Positions 14,388 to 24,438 of a stretch of DNA of 26,003 nt are shown one piece after another. Position numbers and translations under genes: made by a program. The notes under the pieces are model-generated. The model was given only the letters and a program-made list of their open reading frames with translations, had not been told where the DNA came from and did not search any database. Every line of letters starts with the position of its first letter. Position 1 is the stretch's first letter. Source of the stretch: JANMAT01 sp031359995 (GTDB taxonomy: Bacteria; Actinomycetota; Acidimicrobiia; Acidimicrobiales; Ilumatobacteraceae); the NCBI GenBank assembly GCA_031359995.1, contig JANMAT010000194.1, positions 1 through 26,003 of the forward strand, read 5' to 3'.

Positions 14388-15074
14388 ATGGCACTGCACC
14401 CGAACGGCGTCCACCACCTGGCGATCAGCACGAAGGACATCAAGAAGCAGATCGAGTTCTTCACCGACGTGCTCGGCGGCGAGCTGAAGGCGCTGTACTG
14501 GATGCACGGCGTCGAGAACACCTTCCACGGGTTCATCGAGCTGAGCGGCTCGTCCTACGTCGCGTTCGTGCAGCACCCCGACAACAGCGACACGATGGAG
14601 ATCGGCACCACCCACGCCGGCACCGCCGCCGGCGCCATGCCCGCCGGCACCATGCAGCACGTGGCCTTCAGCGTCGACTCGCTCGACGACCTGCTCGCTC
14701 TGCGCGACCGCATCCGCAGCCGCGGCATCGTCGTCATCGGGCCGATGGACCACGGCATGTGCAAGTCGATGTACTTCGCCGGGCCCGAGGGCCTGTGCCT
14801 CGAGATCGCCACGGGCGGCCACATCGACGAGCGGGCGTGGATCGACCCCGAGGTGCAGCAGCTCGCCGGCATCGACGCCGCCGACCTCCAGCGCTTCCTG
14901 AGCCCGGCCGACTACGAGCGCCCGGCCGAGCCCCTGAAGAACCCGCCCATCGACCCGACCAAACCCAACCTCGGCTACCCGCCGGCGGTGTACCCGAAGG
15001 TCGCGGCCACGCCCGACGAGGCGATGTGGAACGCCGTCGAGAACCGCCCGCCCGTGGCGGTGCCGGCCCGCTGA
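14388..15074 (+). CDS. VOC-fold (glyoxalase/extradiol dioxygenase superfamily) protein
   Basis: The 228-residue protein consists of a vicinal-oxygen-chelate module with two beta-alpha-beta-beta-beta repeats (about 8-62 and 88-142) and an unusual C-terminal tail rich in proline (PLKNPPIDPTKPNLGYPP). Candidate metal ligands are His9/His10 (VHHLAIS), His91 (MQHVAFSV) and Glu139 (CLEIA), the standard set for Fe2+ or other divalent metals. GAGGAGG upstream supports ATG 14388. It lies 39 bp after the dehydrogenase and in the same direction. It could be a dioxygenase, epimerase or lyase acting on the cluster's substrate; the length is short for a classical two-module extradiol dioxygenase (about 300). 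The tail is unlike that of ordinary glyoxalases. Confidence 0.85.
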   Translation: MALHPNGVHHLAISTKDIKKQIEFFTDVLGGELKALYWMHGVENTFHGFIELSGSSYVAFVQHPDNSDTMEIGTTHAGTAAGAMPAGTMQHVAFSVDSLDDLLALRDRIRSRGIVVIGPMDHGMCKSMYFAGPEGLCLEIATGGHIDERAWIDPEVQQLAGIDAADLQRFLSPADYERPAEPLKNPPIDPTKPNLGYPPAVYPKVAATPDEAMWNAVENRPPVAVPAR

Positions 15075-15117
15075 CCCTGGCGACCCGACGCCTCGTCCGG
15101 TCGCACGGTCGCTCCAC

Positions 15118-15123
15118 TACAGT
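15118..15123 (+). promoter_or_regulatory. Candidate -10 element TACAGT for a leaderless CoA transferase mRNA
   Basis: TACAGT fits TANNNT and ends exactly 7 nt before the ATG at 15131, the same spacing as the lipoprotein gene's TACGCT. No ribosome-binding site is visible before this ATG, which supports a leaderless start. Confidence 0.4.
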
Positions 15124-15130
15124 CCGGCCC

Positions 15131-16318
15131 ATGGGGGCTCTGGACGGGATACGGGTCGCTGACCTCGGGCTGCTCGTGCAGGGCCCGCAGGCCGGACTGA
15201 TGTTGGCCGACTTCGGGGCCGACGTCATCAAGGTGGAGCTGCCCAACCTGGGCGACCAGTCCCGCTGGATCTTCCCCGGCGGCGACATGCGCAAGGCGCC
15301 GTACTACCAGGGGTGCAATCGCAACAAGCGCTCGATCACGCTCGACCTGCGCCGGCCCGGTGGGGTCGAGGCGTTCAAGGAGCTCGTGGCCACGGTCGAC
15401 GTCGTCATCTCGAACTTCAAGCCCGGCACGATGGAAGGTTGGGGCATCGGCTACGACGAGCTGTCGGCCATCAACCCCGGCCTCGTGTACGCGGCCGGGT
15501 CGGCGTTCGGCCCCATCGGCGACGACGCCGAGCGTGAGGGTGCCGACCTCGCCGGTCAGGCGTCGGGTGGGCTGATCATGTCGACGGGCATGGCCGACGG
15601 CGACCCGACCCCGGTGGGTGTCACCATCGCCGATCACATCGCGTCGCAGAACATGGTCGCCGGCATCCTCGCCGCCCTGCTCGCCCGGGGCCGTACGGGC
15701 CGTGGGCAACGGCTCGACGTGTCGTTGCTCGGTGGCCAGATCTTCGCCCAGACCTCGGAGTACACGAGCTACTTCATCACCGGCGAGCTTCCGGGCCGGT
15801 CGAGCAAGGGGCACCCCTTGCTGCACGCCATCTACGGCATCTTCCAGACCGCCGACGGTTGGGTGGCCATGGTGGGCGTGCCGCCGGCCAACAAGCAGGC
15901 GTTCTACGACGCCATCGAACGGCCCGACCTGAACCACGACCCGCGCTTCGAGGCCATGTTCATGACCGCCGACGTGAAGCAGCAGCTGTTCGCCGAACTG
16001 CGCCCGGCGTTTCTGAAGCGCACCAGCGCCGACTGGCACGTGCGCCTGCGGGCCGCCGGTCAGCGGTTCGCCCCGGTGCGCTCCTACGACGCCGTCACCG
16101 CCGACCCCCAGGCCCTCGTGAACGGGTACATCGTGCCAGTCGAGCACCCCGAGTTCGGCACCACCCACATGGTCGGGTCGCCCGTGCGCTTCTCGGACAC
16201 GCCGGCCACCCCCAGCGCCGTGGCGCCCGAGCTCGGCCAGCACACCGAGGAGATCCTGCTCGAGCTGGGCTACAGCTGGGACGACATCGAACGCCTGCGG
16301 GCCGACGGCGCGTTCTAG
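15131..16318 (+). CDS. CaiB/BaiF (family III) CoA transferase-like protein
   Basis: Family III enzymes move CoA between acids through an aspartyl-CoA anhydride. The open frame reaches upstream to 14759, but homology starts at MGALDGIRVADLG, so the start is ATG 15131 and the length is 395 residues. Recognisable parts are the CoA-binding N-terminus ADFGADVIKVELP (26-38), NRNKRSITLDL (63-73), and GQRLDVSLLGGQIFAQTSEY (192-211). In typical members the last of these carries the nucleophilic Asp after S-[LM]-[LQ]; here Gly201 takes its place. The C-terminal domain (HPEFGTTHMVGSPVRFSDTP) is present. It may use another residue or have a changed reaction. It has its own promoter candidate but lies 56 bp after the VOC gene in the same cluster. 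Confidence 0.9.
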   Translation: MGALDGIRVADLGLLVQGPQAGLMLADFGADVIKVELPNLGDQSRWIFPGGDMRKAPYYQGCNRNKRSITLDLRRPGGVEAFKELVATVDVVISNFKPGTMEGWGIGYDELSAINPGLVYAAGSAFGPIGDDAEREGADLAGQASGGLIMSTGMADGDPTPVGVTIADHIASQNMVAGILAALLARGRTGRGQRLDVSLLGGQIFAQTSEYTSYFITGELPGRSSKGHPLLHAIYGIFQTADGWVAMVGVPPANKQAFYDAIERPDLNHDPRFEAMFMTADVKQQLFAELRPAFLKRTSADWHVRLRAAGQRFAPVRSYDAVTADPQALVNGYIVPVEHPEFGTTHMVGSPVRFSDTPATPSAVAPELGQHTEEILLELGYSWDDIERLRADGAF

Positions 16319-16409
16319 CGCGGTCAGGGCGGGCGCCGACGGGTCGCCCCGTTGCCGCCCGGGGTCTCGTACGGGCACACTGCGGGCACCGCACCACCGG
16401 AGGTCCACC

Positions 16410-17030
16410 ATGCCCACCCCGACATCGGTCGAGTTCTTCTTCGATCCCGCCTGCCCCTGGACGTGGATGACGTCGCGCTGGCTCACCGAGGCCGCCGAGG
16501 CGCGCCGCGTCGCCATCGAGTGGCGCAACATGAGCCTCGGCGTGCTCAACGCCGGTCGGGAGATCCCCGAGGAGTACCGGGCGCCCATGGACGCGGCGAA
16601 GCGGGTGCACCGGATGATCGCCGCGCTGCGCGCCGCGGGCCGAAACGACCTGATCGCCGCGCTCTACACCGAGTACGGCGCCCGGACCTTCCACGACGGA
16701 ACGCCGGGCACCGAGGCGCTGGTGCACGAGGTGGTCGGCGCGGTGGGGGCCGGTGGGTGGTCGCCGGCCCTCGACGACGACACCCTCGACGTCGTCGTCG
16801 AGGGCTCCACACAGGAGGCGGTCGACCTCGCCGGTCCCGACATCGGCTCGCCCGTCATGGCCTTCGGCGAGCCCCGCGTCGGCATCTTCGGTCCCATCGT
16901 GTCGCCGCCGCCGACCGGTGCCGCCGCCGTCGAACTGTTCGACCACGTCGTCGCCCTGGCCACCCTGCCCGGCGTGTACGAGGTCAAGCGCGGGCGCCGA
17001 GCCGGACCCGAGTTCGGTCCCCGCCCCTGA
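16410..17030 (+). CDS. DsbA-fold oxidoreductase, Rv2466c/HCCA isomerase-like
   Basis: This 206-residue protein opens with a thioredoxin-like strand and the active site FFFDPACPWTWMTSRWL (9-25), typical of the actinobacterial mycothiol-dependent nitroreductase group (Rv2466c) and related to 2-hydroxychromene-2-carboxylate isomerases. The motif is Cys15-Pro-Trp-Thr, so it has one rather than two cysteines. An alpha-helical insert (about 50-135) is followed by the cis-proline region GSPVMAFGEPRVGIFGP. CCGGAGGTCC precedes the ATG. Family knowledge suggests use of mycothiol and reduction of an electrophilic substrate; with a single cysteine a transferase- or isomerase-type reaction is equally likely. 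It ends the plus-strand cluster, convergent with the carboxylase. Confidence 0.87.
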   Translation: MPTPTSVEFFFDPACPWTWMTSRWLTEAAEARRVAIEWRNMSLGVLNAGREIPEEYRAPMDAAKRVHRMIAALRAAGRNDLIAALYTEYGARTFHDGTPGTEALVHEVVGAVGAGGWSPALDDDTLDVVVEGSTQEAVDLAGPDIGSPVMAFGEPRVGIFGPIVSPPPTGAAAVELFDHVVALATLPGVYEVKRGRRAGPEFGPRP

Positions 17031-17040
17031 GCGGCAGGGG
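17024..17040. terminator. Hairpin between convergent genes
   Basis: CCCCTG (17024-17029) and CAGGGG (17035-17040) pair perfectly around AGCGG. The stop codon of the plus-strand gene (17028-17030) lies inside the structure. The carboxylase gene ends 14 bp further on at 17054. No T-run. Confidence 0.5.
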
Positions 17041-17053
17041 ACCTCCCGGGCGG

Positions 17054-19014
<1,961 letters not shown>

Positions 19015-19018
<4 letters not shown>

Positions 19019-20655
19019 GGCCGGAACACCCCGAAGTTCGGCGCGCCCTGGACGACGTTGGAGTGGCAGGCCGACAGGCTCATGCCGATCACGTCGCGGG
19101 TGTCACGCGGGTCGATCATGCCGTCGTCGGAGACGCGGCTGGTGGCGTACAGGCCGAGCGACTGCTGCTCGGCCCACTGCTCGACGAAGGCGGCCCGCTG
19201 CGCATCGGCGTCCTCGTCGAAGGGCTGACCCGACCGGGCCGCCTGGGCCTTGAACACGATCGACATGACGCCGGCCATCTGCTTGGGGCCCATCACGGCG
19301 ATCTTGGCGGTGGGCCACACGTAGGTGAATCGGGTGTTGAAGCCGCGCCCCGACATGCCGTAGTTCCCGGCACCGTACGACGCCCCGATGATCACCGTGA
19401 TGTGCGGCACCGTCGAGTTCGACACGGCGTTGATCATGAGCGAGCCGTTCTTCACGATGCCCGAGTGCTCGAAGTCGCGACCGACCATGAAGCCGGTGAT
19501 GTTCTGCAGGAACAGCAGTGGCACATCGATCTGGTTGCACAGCTGGATGAACTGGGTGGCCTTCTCGGCCGACTCGGAGTACAGCGCGCCGTTGTTGCCC
19601 AGGATGCCCACGGGGAACCCGTGGATCGAGGCCCACCCGCACACCAGCGTGCTGCCGTAGCGGGCCTTGAACTCCTCGAAGCGCGAGCCGTCGACGACGC
19701 GGCCGATGACCTCGCGGATGTCGAGGGGCTGGCGCAGGTCCTTGGCCACCATGCCGAGCAGATCCTCGGCATCGTGGATGGGCGCATCGGCCGACAGCGA
19801 CGGGCCGGGCCCCGCCTTGCGCCAGTTGAGGTGCGACACCACGTCTCGGCACAGGCGGATGGCGTCGATCTCGTCGTTGGCGAGGTAGTCGCCGAGACCG
19901 GAGATCTCGGAGTGCATCTGGGCACCGCCCAACTCCTCGTCGTCGGCGTCCTCGCCGGTGGCCATCTTCACGAGTGGCGGTCCACCGAGGAACACCTTCG
20001 ACTGGTTGCGGATGAAGATGTTGTAGTCGCTCGTGCCCGGCTGGTACGCGCCACCGGCGGTGGACGAACCGAACACCACCGACACCGTCGGGATGCGCAT
20101 CTTCGACAGCTCGGTGATCTCGTAGAACATGCGGCCCGACTCGCCGAAGTGGGTGGTGCCGGTGCGCATCGTGCGCTCGGGATCGGGGTCGCCGCGCAGG
20201 TCGGCGCCGGCCGATTCCACGAACTGCACGTAGGGCAGCCGGTTCTGGCGGGACACCTCGAGCGCCCGCATCAGCTTCTTCACGCTGAACGGGGTCATGG
20301 CGCCGGCCTGGACCGACGGGTCGTTGCCATGGACCACGCACTCGACACCGGAGATCACACCGATGCCGGTCTGCACGCCGCCGCCCACGGCGAAGTCCGA
20401 GCCCCACGCCGCCAGCGGGCTGATCTCCAGGTAGGGCGAGTCGCGGTCGAGCACCAGCGCGACGCGCTCTCGGATCGGCATCTTGCCGCGGGCGGCCAGC
20501 CGGGCGTGGGACGTGGGCCCACCGCCCGCCGCGGCCAGTCTGAGCTGGTCGTTCACCGTGTCGAGGAGCTCGAGCATGTCGGCGCGGTTGCGCTGGAAGT
20601 GCTCGCTCCGCGAGTCGATGCTGGTGGGCAGGGGCCGGGCTTCGGCGACGCGCAT
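19015..20655 (-). CDS. Acyl-CoA carboxylase beta subunit (carboxyltransferase)
   Basis: This subunit transfers carboxyl from biotin to an acyl-CoA. The frame is open further upstream, but alignment-like sequence begins at MRVAEARPLPTSIDSRSEHF, so I choose ATG 20655 (546 residues). Seen in order are the N-half crotonase fold (FVESAGADL, SSTAGGAYQPGTSDY with the oxyanion glycines) and the C-half (LFLQNITGFMVGRDFEHSGI, ASYGAGNYGMSGRGF, AVMGPKQMAGVMSIV). These motifs resemble methylcrotonyl- and geranyl-CoA carboxylase beta subunits more than propionyl-CoA ones, so a branched, unsaturated acyl-CoA is a reasonable guess. It is the first gene of the pair and is divergent from an IclR regulator, its likely controller. 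Confidence 0.93.
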
Positions 20656-20799
20656 GGCGCATGCTCGCCCCACCGGTTCCCCCGGTTCAAGTTGCGCCGC
20701 GGGCCGGCCACCGCGGGCAGGACCGACCATTGGCCGGACCTTCGGCCCTAGGACGCCGATGGGGGACGTCCGAAGATCGGGAGGTGGAGAGGGGCTCTC
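20656..20799. promoter_or_regulatory. Divergent control region, carboxylase / IclR regulator
   Basis: This 144-bp gap lies between divergent genes. It contains GACCTTCGG (20737-20745) and CCGAAGATC (20770-20778), an inverted repeat with one mismatch and a 24-bp spacer, and a short direct repeat CCGGTTC at 20673-20688. An IclR dimer or tetramer site here is plausible; no clear -35/-10 pair was found. Confidence 0.4.
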
Positions 20800-21621
20800 A
20801 TGAGACACAGTGCTAGTGGTGACCAACCGATCTCGGTCCTGGGCCGCGTCTGCTCGATCCTCGACGCCTTCGGGCCCGACGACAGCGTGCTCGGGCTCCC
20901 CGCCCTACGGGCACGCACCGGCCTGCCCAAGGCCACGGTGCACCGCCTGGCCCACGAGCTCGCCGGCTACCGGTTGCTCGAGGTCACGCCGGGCGGTTTC
21001 CGTCTGGGGTTGCGCCTGTTCGAGATGGGAGAGCGGGTGCACCCGCGGCAGCGCCTGCGCGAGCTGGCCATGCCGCACATGGAGGACCTGTACGAGGCGA
21101 CCCACCTGACCGTGCAGCTCGGCATCCTCGACGGCGACGACGTCGTCGTCGTGACGAAGTTGAACGGGCGGGGCGAGCTGTCGGTGCCCACCCGGGTCGG
21201 TGCCCGACTCCCGGCCCACGCCACGGCGCTGGGCAAGGCGCTGCTGGCGTTCTCGGCCCCCGATGCATGGCACCGCGTGCGTGACAACGGCCTCGCCGCA
21301 CGCACGCCGTCGACCATGGTGGTGCCATCGCTGTTCGAGCAGGAGCTGGCCACCGTGGCCGCCTCGGGTGTGGCCTACGAGCGTGAGGAGGCCGACATCG
21401 GCGTGTGCGCTGTGGGTGCCGCCGTGCTCGGCCCCGACGGCCAGCCGCTCGCCGCCTTGGCCGTGGCCGGTCCCGTGGGGCACTTCGACCTGAGCCGGGC
21501 CGCCCCGGCCGTGCGCACCGCGGCGCTGGCGCTGACGCGCGAGTCGCGTCGGTCGGGCCCCGTGGTACCGAACCTCACCGCGGTGCCGGCGCCGTACGCC
21601 GAGATGGCGGCGATGTCCTGA
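20800..21621 (+). CDS. IclR family transcriptional regulator
   Basis: The 273-residue protein has an N-terminal winged helix-turn-helix (about 14-75; LPALRARTGLPKATVHRLAH as the HTH, GGFRLGLRLFEMGERV as the wing end) and a C-terminal GAF-like effector domain (about 85-255) with the family's TVQLGILDGDDVVVV, GARLPAHATALGKALLAF and EREEADIGVCAVGAAV segments. GGAGAGGGG supports the ATG at 20800. It is divergent from the acyl-CoA carboxylase genes and followed by a DUF336 gene, so it most likely controls the carboxylase pair in response to a pathway acid or CoA ester. Whether it activates or represses cannot be told. Confidence 0.94.
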   Translation: MRHSASGDQPISVLGRVCSILDAFGPDDSVLGLPALRARTGLPKATVHRLAHELAGYRLLEVTPGGFRLGLRLFEMGERVHPRQRLRELAMPHMEDLYEATHLTVQLGILDGDDVVVVTKLNGRGELSVPTRVGARLPAHATALGKALLAFSAPDAWHRVRDNGLAARTPSTMVVPSLFEQELATVAASGVAYEREEADIGVCAVGAAVLGPDGQPLAALAVAGPVGHFDLSRAAPAVRTAALALTRESRRSGPVVPNLTAVPAPYAEMAAMS

Positions 21622-21664
21622 CCGCGCGCGGGATGCCATGCTGGCGCCCCGACCGAGGGGGAAC

Positions 21665-22087
21665 ATGAGCGACACCATCCCGAGCAGTGCCATCTCCATG
21701 GCTGGCGCCCAGAAGGTGCTGGCCGCGGCACTGGCCAAGGCCGATGAGATCGGACTGGACGCCTGCATCGCCATCTGCGATCCGGGCGGCCATCCGGTCC
21801 TCACGGCGCGCATGGACGGCGCACCGATCCTGTCGCTGACGATCGCCAACGACAAGGCGTACTCCGTCATCGCCTTCAAGGGCATGCCCACCCACGCCTG
21901 GTGGGGCGCCATCGAGAACGAGCCCGCCCTCGTGCACGGCATCACCAAGACCGACCGCCTCATCGTGTTCGGTGGTGGGGTCGGACTGCGCGCTGGCGGT
22001 GGCCTCGTGGGCGGCATCGGGGTGTCGGGTGGCTCGGCCGAGCAGGACCAGAGCATCGCCGAAGCCGGCGCCGCCGCGCTGACCTGA
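21665..22087 (+). CDS. Heme-binding-like protein (GlcG/HbpS, DUF336 family)
   Basis: An upstream in-frame start exists at 21638, but the ATG at 21665 is preceded by GAGGGGG and begins the conserved region, giving 140 residues. The GlcG/HbpS fold shows as SMAGAQKVLAAALAKADEIG, ICDPGGHPVLTARMDGAPIL and the C-terminal VGGIGVSGGSAEQDQSIAEA. Members bind heme or small acids; some occur next to catabolic operons with no settled role. The protein lacks a signal peptide and should be cytoplasmic. It lies 43 bp after the IclR gene in the same direction, so it is possibly co-transcribed and linked to the carboxylase pathway. Confidence 0.88.
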   Translation: MSDTIPSSAISMAGAQKVLAAALAKADEIGLDACIAICDPGGHPVLTARMDGAPILSLTIANDKAYSVIAFKGMPTHAWWGAIENEPALVHGITKTDRLIVFGGGVGLRAGGGLVGGIGVSGGSAEQDQSIAEAGAAALT

Positions 22088-22106
22088 CTCGGTCGCCGTT
22101 CCCACC

Positions 22107-22793
22107 GTGCCCCGCTCGATCGACGCCGTCCGCCGGCGCGCCCATGGGTTGCTGATGCACGCCTACGCGCCGGTGGCGCAGCGGGCCATCCGTCGCCGGG
22201 GTGCGTGGCGCTGGCGCGGGCTCACGCTGGAGGTGCCGGTCGGTGTGTTCCACCCGGGTCTGTTCTTCTCCAGCACGGTGCTGGCCGACGAGATCCGTCG
22301 ACGGGCGCCGCGGGGGCGGCAGGTCCTCGATGTGGGCTGCGGTAGCGGGCTGCTGGCGCTGGCGGCGGCCCAGGCCGGTGGTGTGGTGACCGCGGTCGAC
22401 GTGAACCCGGCGGCCGTGACCGCGACGCGGGCCAACGCGGCGCGCAACGGCCTCACCGTCGAGGTGGTCGAGTCCGACCTGTTCGCCGCGCTGGGCGATC
22501 GCCGTTTCGACCTGGTCGTCGTGAACCCGCCGTACTACCGCAAGGACCCCGCGGACGACGCCGAGCGGGCGTGGTTCGCCGGCATCGACCTCGGCTACTT
22601 CGACGGCTTCTTCGATGGGCTCGGGGCCCACCTGGCCGTCGGTGCCACCGTGCTGATGGTGCTCAGCGAAGGCTGCGACCTGGACGCCATCGGCGCCGCC
22701 GCCCGCCTTCACGGGTACGTGCTGACCGACGCTGTGCGCCGCTACGCGTGGCTCGGGCTACACGTGGTCCACGAGGTGCACCGAGTTGCCTAG
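22107..22793 (+). CDS. SAM-dependent methyltransferase, HemK/PrmC-like
   Basis: This 228-residue class I methyltransferase has an N-terminal PVGVFHPGLFFSSTVLADEI segment, motif I LDVGCGSGLLAL (74-85), the acidic VDVNPAAV (98-105), and the catalytic N-P-P-Y (140-143), typical of enzymes that methylate amide or exocyclic nitrogen (PrmC/HemK, RsmC/TrmN6 types). Unlike PrmC it lacks the N-terminal helical domain, so release-factor methylation is unlikely; a small-molecule, RNA or protein N-methylase is possible. Start is GTG 22107, 19 bp after the DUF336 stop, with no obvious ribosome site. It marks the right end of the ordinary GC-rich chromosome before the accessory patch. Confidence 0.88.
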   Translation: MPRSIDAVRRRAHGLLMHAYAPVAQRAIRRRGAWRWRGLTLEVPVGVFHPGLFFSSTVLADEIRRRAPRGRQVLDVGCGSGLLALAAAQAGGVVTAVDVNPAAVTATRANAARNGLTVEVVESDLFAALGDRRFDLVVVNPPYYRKDPADDAERAWFAGIDLGYFDGFFDGLGAHLAVGATVLMVLSEGCDLDAIGAAARLHGYVLTDAVRRYAWLGLHVVHEVHRVA

Positions 22794-22822
22794 CCCCCGC
22801 TTCGCCTTGACCGTTCACGAGT

Positions 22823-23986
22823 TTGCGGCGGTTCGAGGGTGGAGAAGTCGTGGTAGCCCGAGTGCGCGAGCTGGCGACTTCGGCCAAGCCGTGCTTCGTG
22901 AAGCGCAGCGGTCAGGCGTATCTCCGTTTCGCCGACGGCGACTACGCGTTGTCGCAGCTCGAGATCGAGGCCTTCCTCTCGAATCGATCGCGGCGACGTT
23001 GCGACGAGGGTGCAGTTGATGGCGCGACCACAGCTGACTTCGAGGCCGACCGAGTCAGCGACTTCCTCGCCACGGCGCGCTCATCGGATCGTCGGTTGGC
23101 CCGCATCAGCGATGATGCCGAGCTGTTGCGGCGCACTGGTGTCGTCGTCAACACCGGTGAGCCGACCGTCGCCGGACTGATTGCGCTCGGGGAATACCCT
23201 CAACAGTTCCTCCCTCACTACGCGATTCGCATCGCATCGCTGCCGGACACGTCGAACACCTCCGTTCGTGCACTTGACGAGGCGACCCTCACCGGCCCGA
23301 TCGCAGCGATGCTCGACGATGCCGTGGCCTGGACTGCGCGCAACAGCCGTCGGCGACTTGTCACTGACCCTGCGAGCGGCCACGTCCGCGAGTTCCTCGA
23401 CCCACCCGCCGTCGCCGTTCGAGAACTGATCTCCAACGCGCTCGTACACCGGGACCTCGCCGAATGGTCGACGTCGCGCTCGATCGAATGCCGCCTCACC
23501 CCAGACGCGTTCCGGTTGACAAACCCCGGCGGACTCTACGGCGTCACTGCAGATCGGCTCGGAATCCACCCGTTGAGGTCTGCTCGCAACCGACGGCTCG
23601 TCGACATCTGCAAGTTCATCCGGACCACCGACGGCAACGTCGTCGAGGCGCTCGCCAGCGGCATCCCCGCAGCCCTCGCTGCAGTGCGAGACGCCGGCAT
23701 GCCCGACCTCGACTTCTACGACCAGGGCATCACCTTCACCGTCACGATCCGACGACAGTCGGCCCAGCGACCAGCCTCACCGACCGGACCGTCGCGCCGC
23801 ATCGGAACTGAACAATCCGAACTGCTCGAACTGTTGACGACCCCGAAGACAGTCGGTGAGCTCGCCGAGCAGCTGGCCATCTCCGTCAACGCGGTCCGCA
23901 AACGACTCACGCCGTTGCGCTCGGCCGGCCTCGTGACCCAACACGGTGGGCCAGGACGGCGCACCACCTACGAGCGATCTCCATGA
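22823..23986 (+). pseudogene. 5'-truncated RecG/Schlafen-like ATP-binding transcriptional regulator
   Basis: Intact members (COG2865-like, about 450-550 residues) have an N-terminal AlbA_2/Schlafen domain, a GHKL-like ATPase region and a C-terminal winged helix. Here the sequence starts partway through the AlbA_2 domain: a TTG at 22823 sits just after an in-frame TGA at 22808, and the first residues (VVARVRELATSAKPCFVKRS) match the domain's second half. The rest is complete: AVRELISNALVHRDLAEWS and LTNPGGLYGVTADRLG (ATPase-like), then a wHTH (TVGELAEQLAISVNAVRKRL). Codons are less GC-rich than those of neighbours, which suggests acquisition. The 5' end was probably lost at a junction near 22800-22820, right after the methyltransferase. 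It may still be expressed as a short form. Confidence 0.75.
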
Positions 23987-24060
23987 GTCGACAACGACAG
24001 TCGCTCGTCGCGGCGGCGTCCAATTGCGCTCTCCAACAGGAGGGCAAGCGTGGCCGGCAG
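23987..24060. other. Intergenic, nothing recognised
   Basis: This short gap between convergent genes shows no gene and no clear terminator. Confidence 0.4.
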
Positions 24061-24438
24061 CTACGGCAGTTCCACTGCGAGGTCACTCCTCGTGGCGACT
24101 TCTGTACGTAGCCGTTCGGGAGAGAGGGTCGTGGGTCGTTCGACGAGGAGCCGCCGCGCCGGCCCCGCTCGCGGGTCGGTCGCTGACGCGCCGAGGGGTT
24201 CGGTGCTGGTCACACTCCAACGTTGGCGGTAGTGCGCAATGGCATGGAGTTGAGCGACGGCTTCGGGTTCTAGATCGGTGGCCCATTGGGGCGCGAGCCC
24301 GCCGATTGCGATTGGCAGCCACGGCTCACTCGCTGCAACGGCCGCAGCGAGCGCGCTTCCCGGTTCGGGTGCGAGGTTGTCGAGGATGGCGGCTGTGTCG
24401 GGGCCCCACAGTTGGTGGATGTCGCCCGCCAGTGGCAT
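24061..24438 (-). CDS. Hypothetical protein, possibly the end of a relaxase/helicase-like gene
   Basis: I do not firmly recognise this 125-residue ORF. The composition is protein-like: it starts MPLAGDIHQLWGPDTAAI, has a helical middle (ALAAAVAASEPWLPIAIGGL) and a segment AVAQLHAIAHYRQRWSVTST followed by PLG. The last resembles the tail region of some actinobacterial mobilisation or helicase proteins, but this is only an impression. The start codon lies inside a 20-bp direct repeat, so the original gene may have been longer and cut by rearrangement. There is no signal peptide or membrane helix. Its place between two mobile-element-like remnants suggests a leftover of an integrated element. 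It may also be non-coding. Confidence 0.4.
   Translation of the reverse strand: MPLAGDIHQLWGPDTAAILDNLAPEPGSALAAAVAASEPWLPIAIGGLAPQWATDLEPEAVAQLHAIAHYRQRWSVTSTEPLGASATDPRAGPARRLLVERPTTLSPERLRTEVATRSDLAVELP

Noticed and set aside
22786..23019. 77-codon frame that could supply the missing start of the Schlafen-like gene
   Set aside because: The residues are arginine-rich and unlike an AlbA_2 domain; only the frame from 22823 matches.
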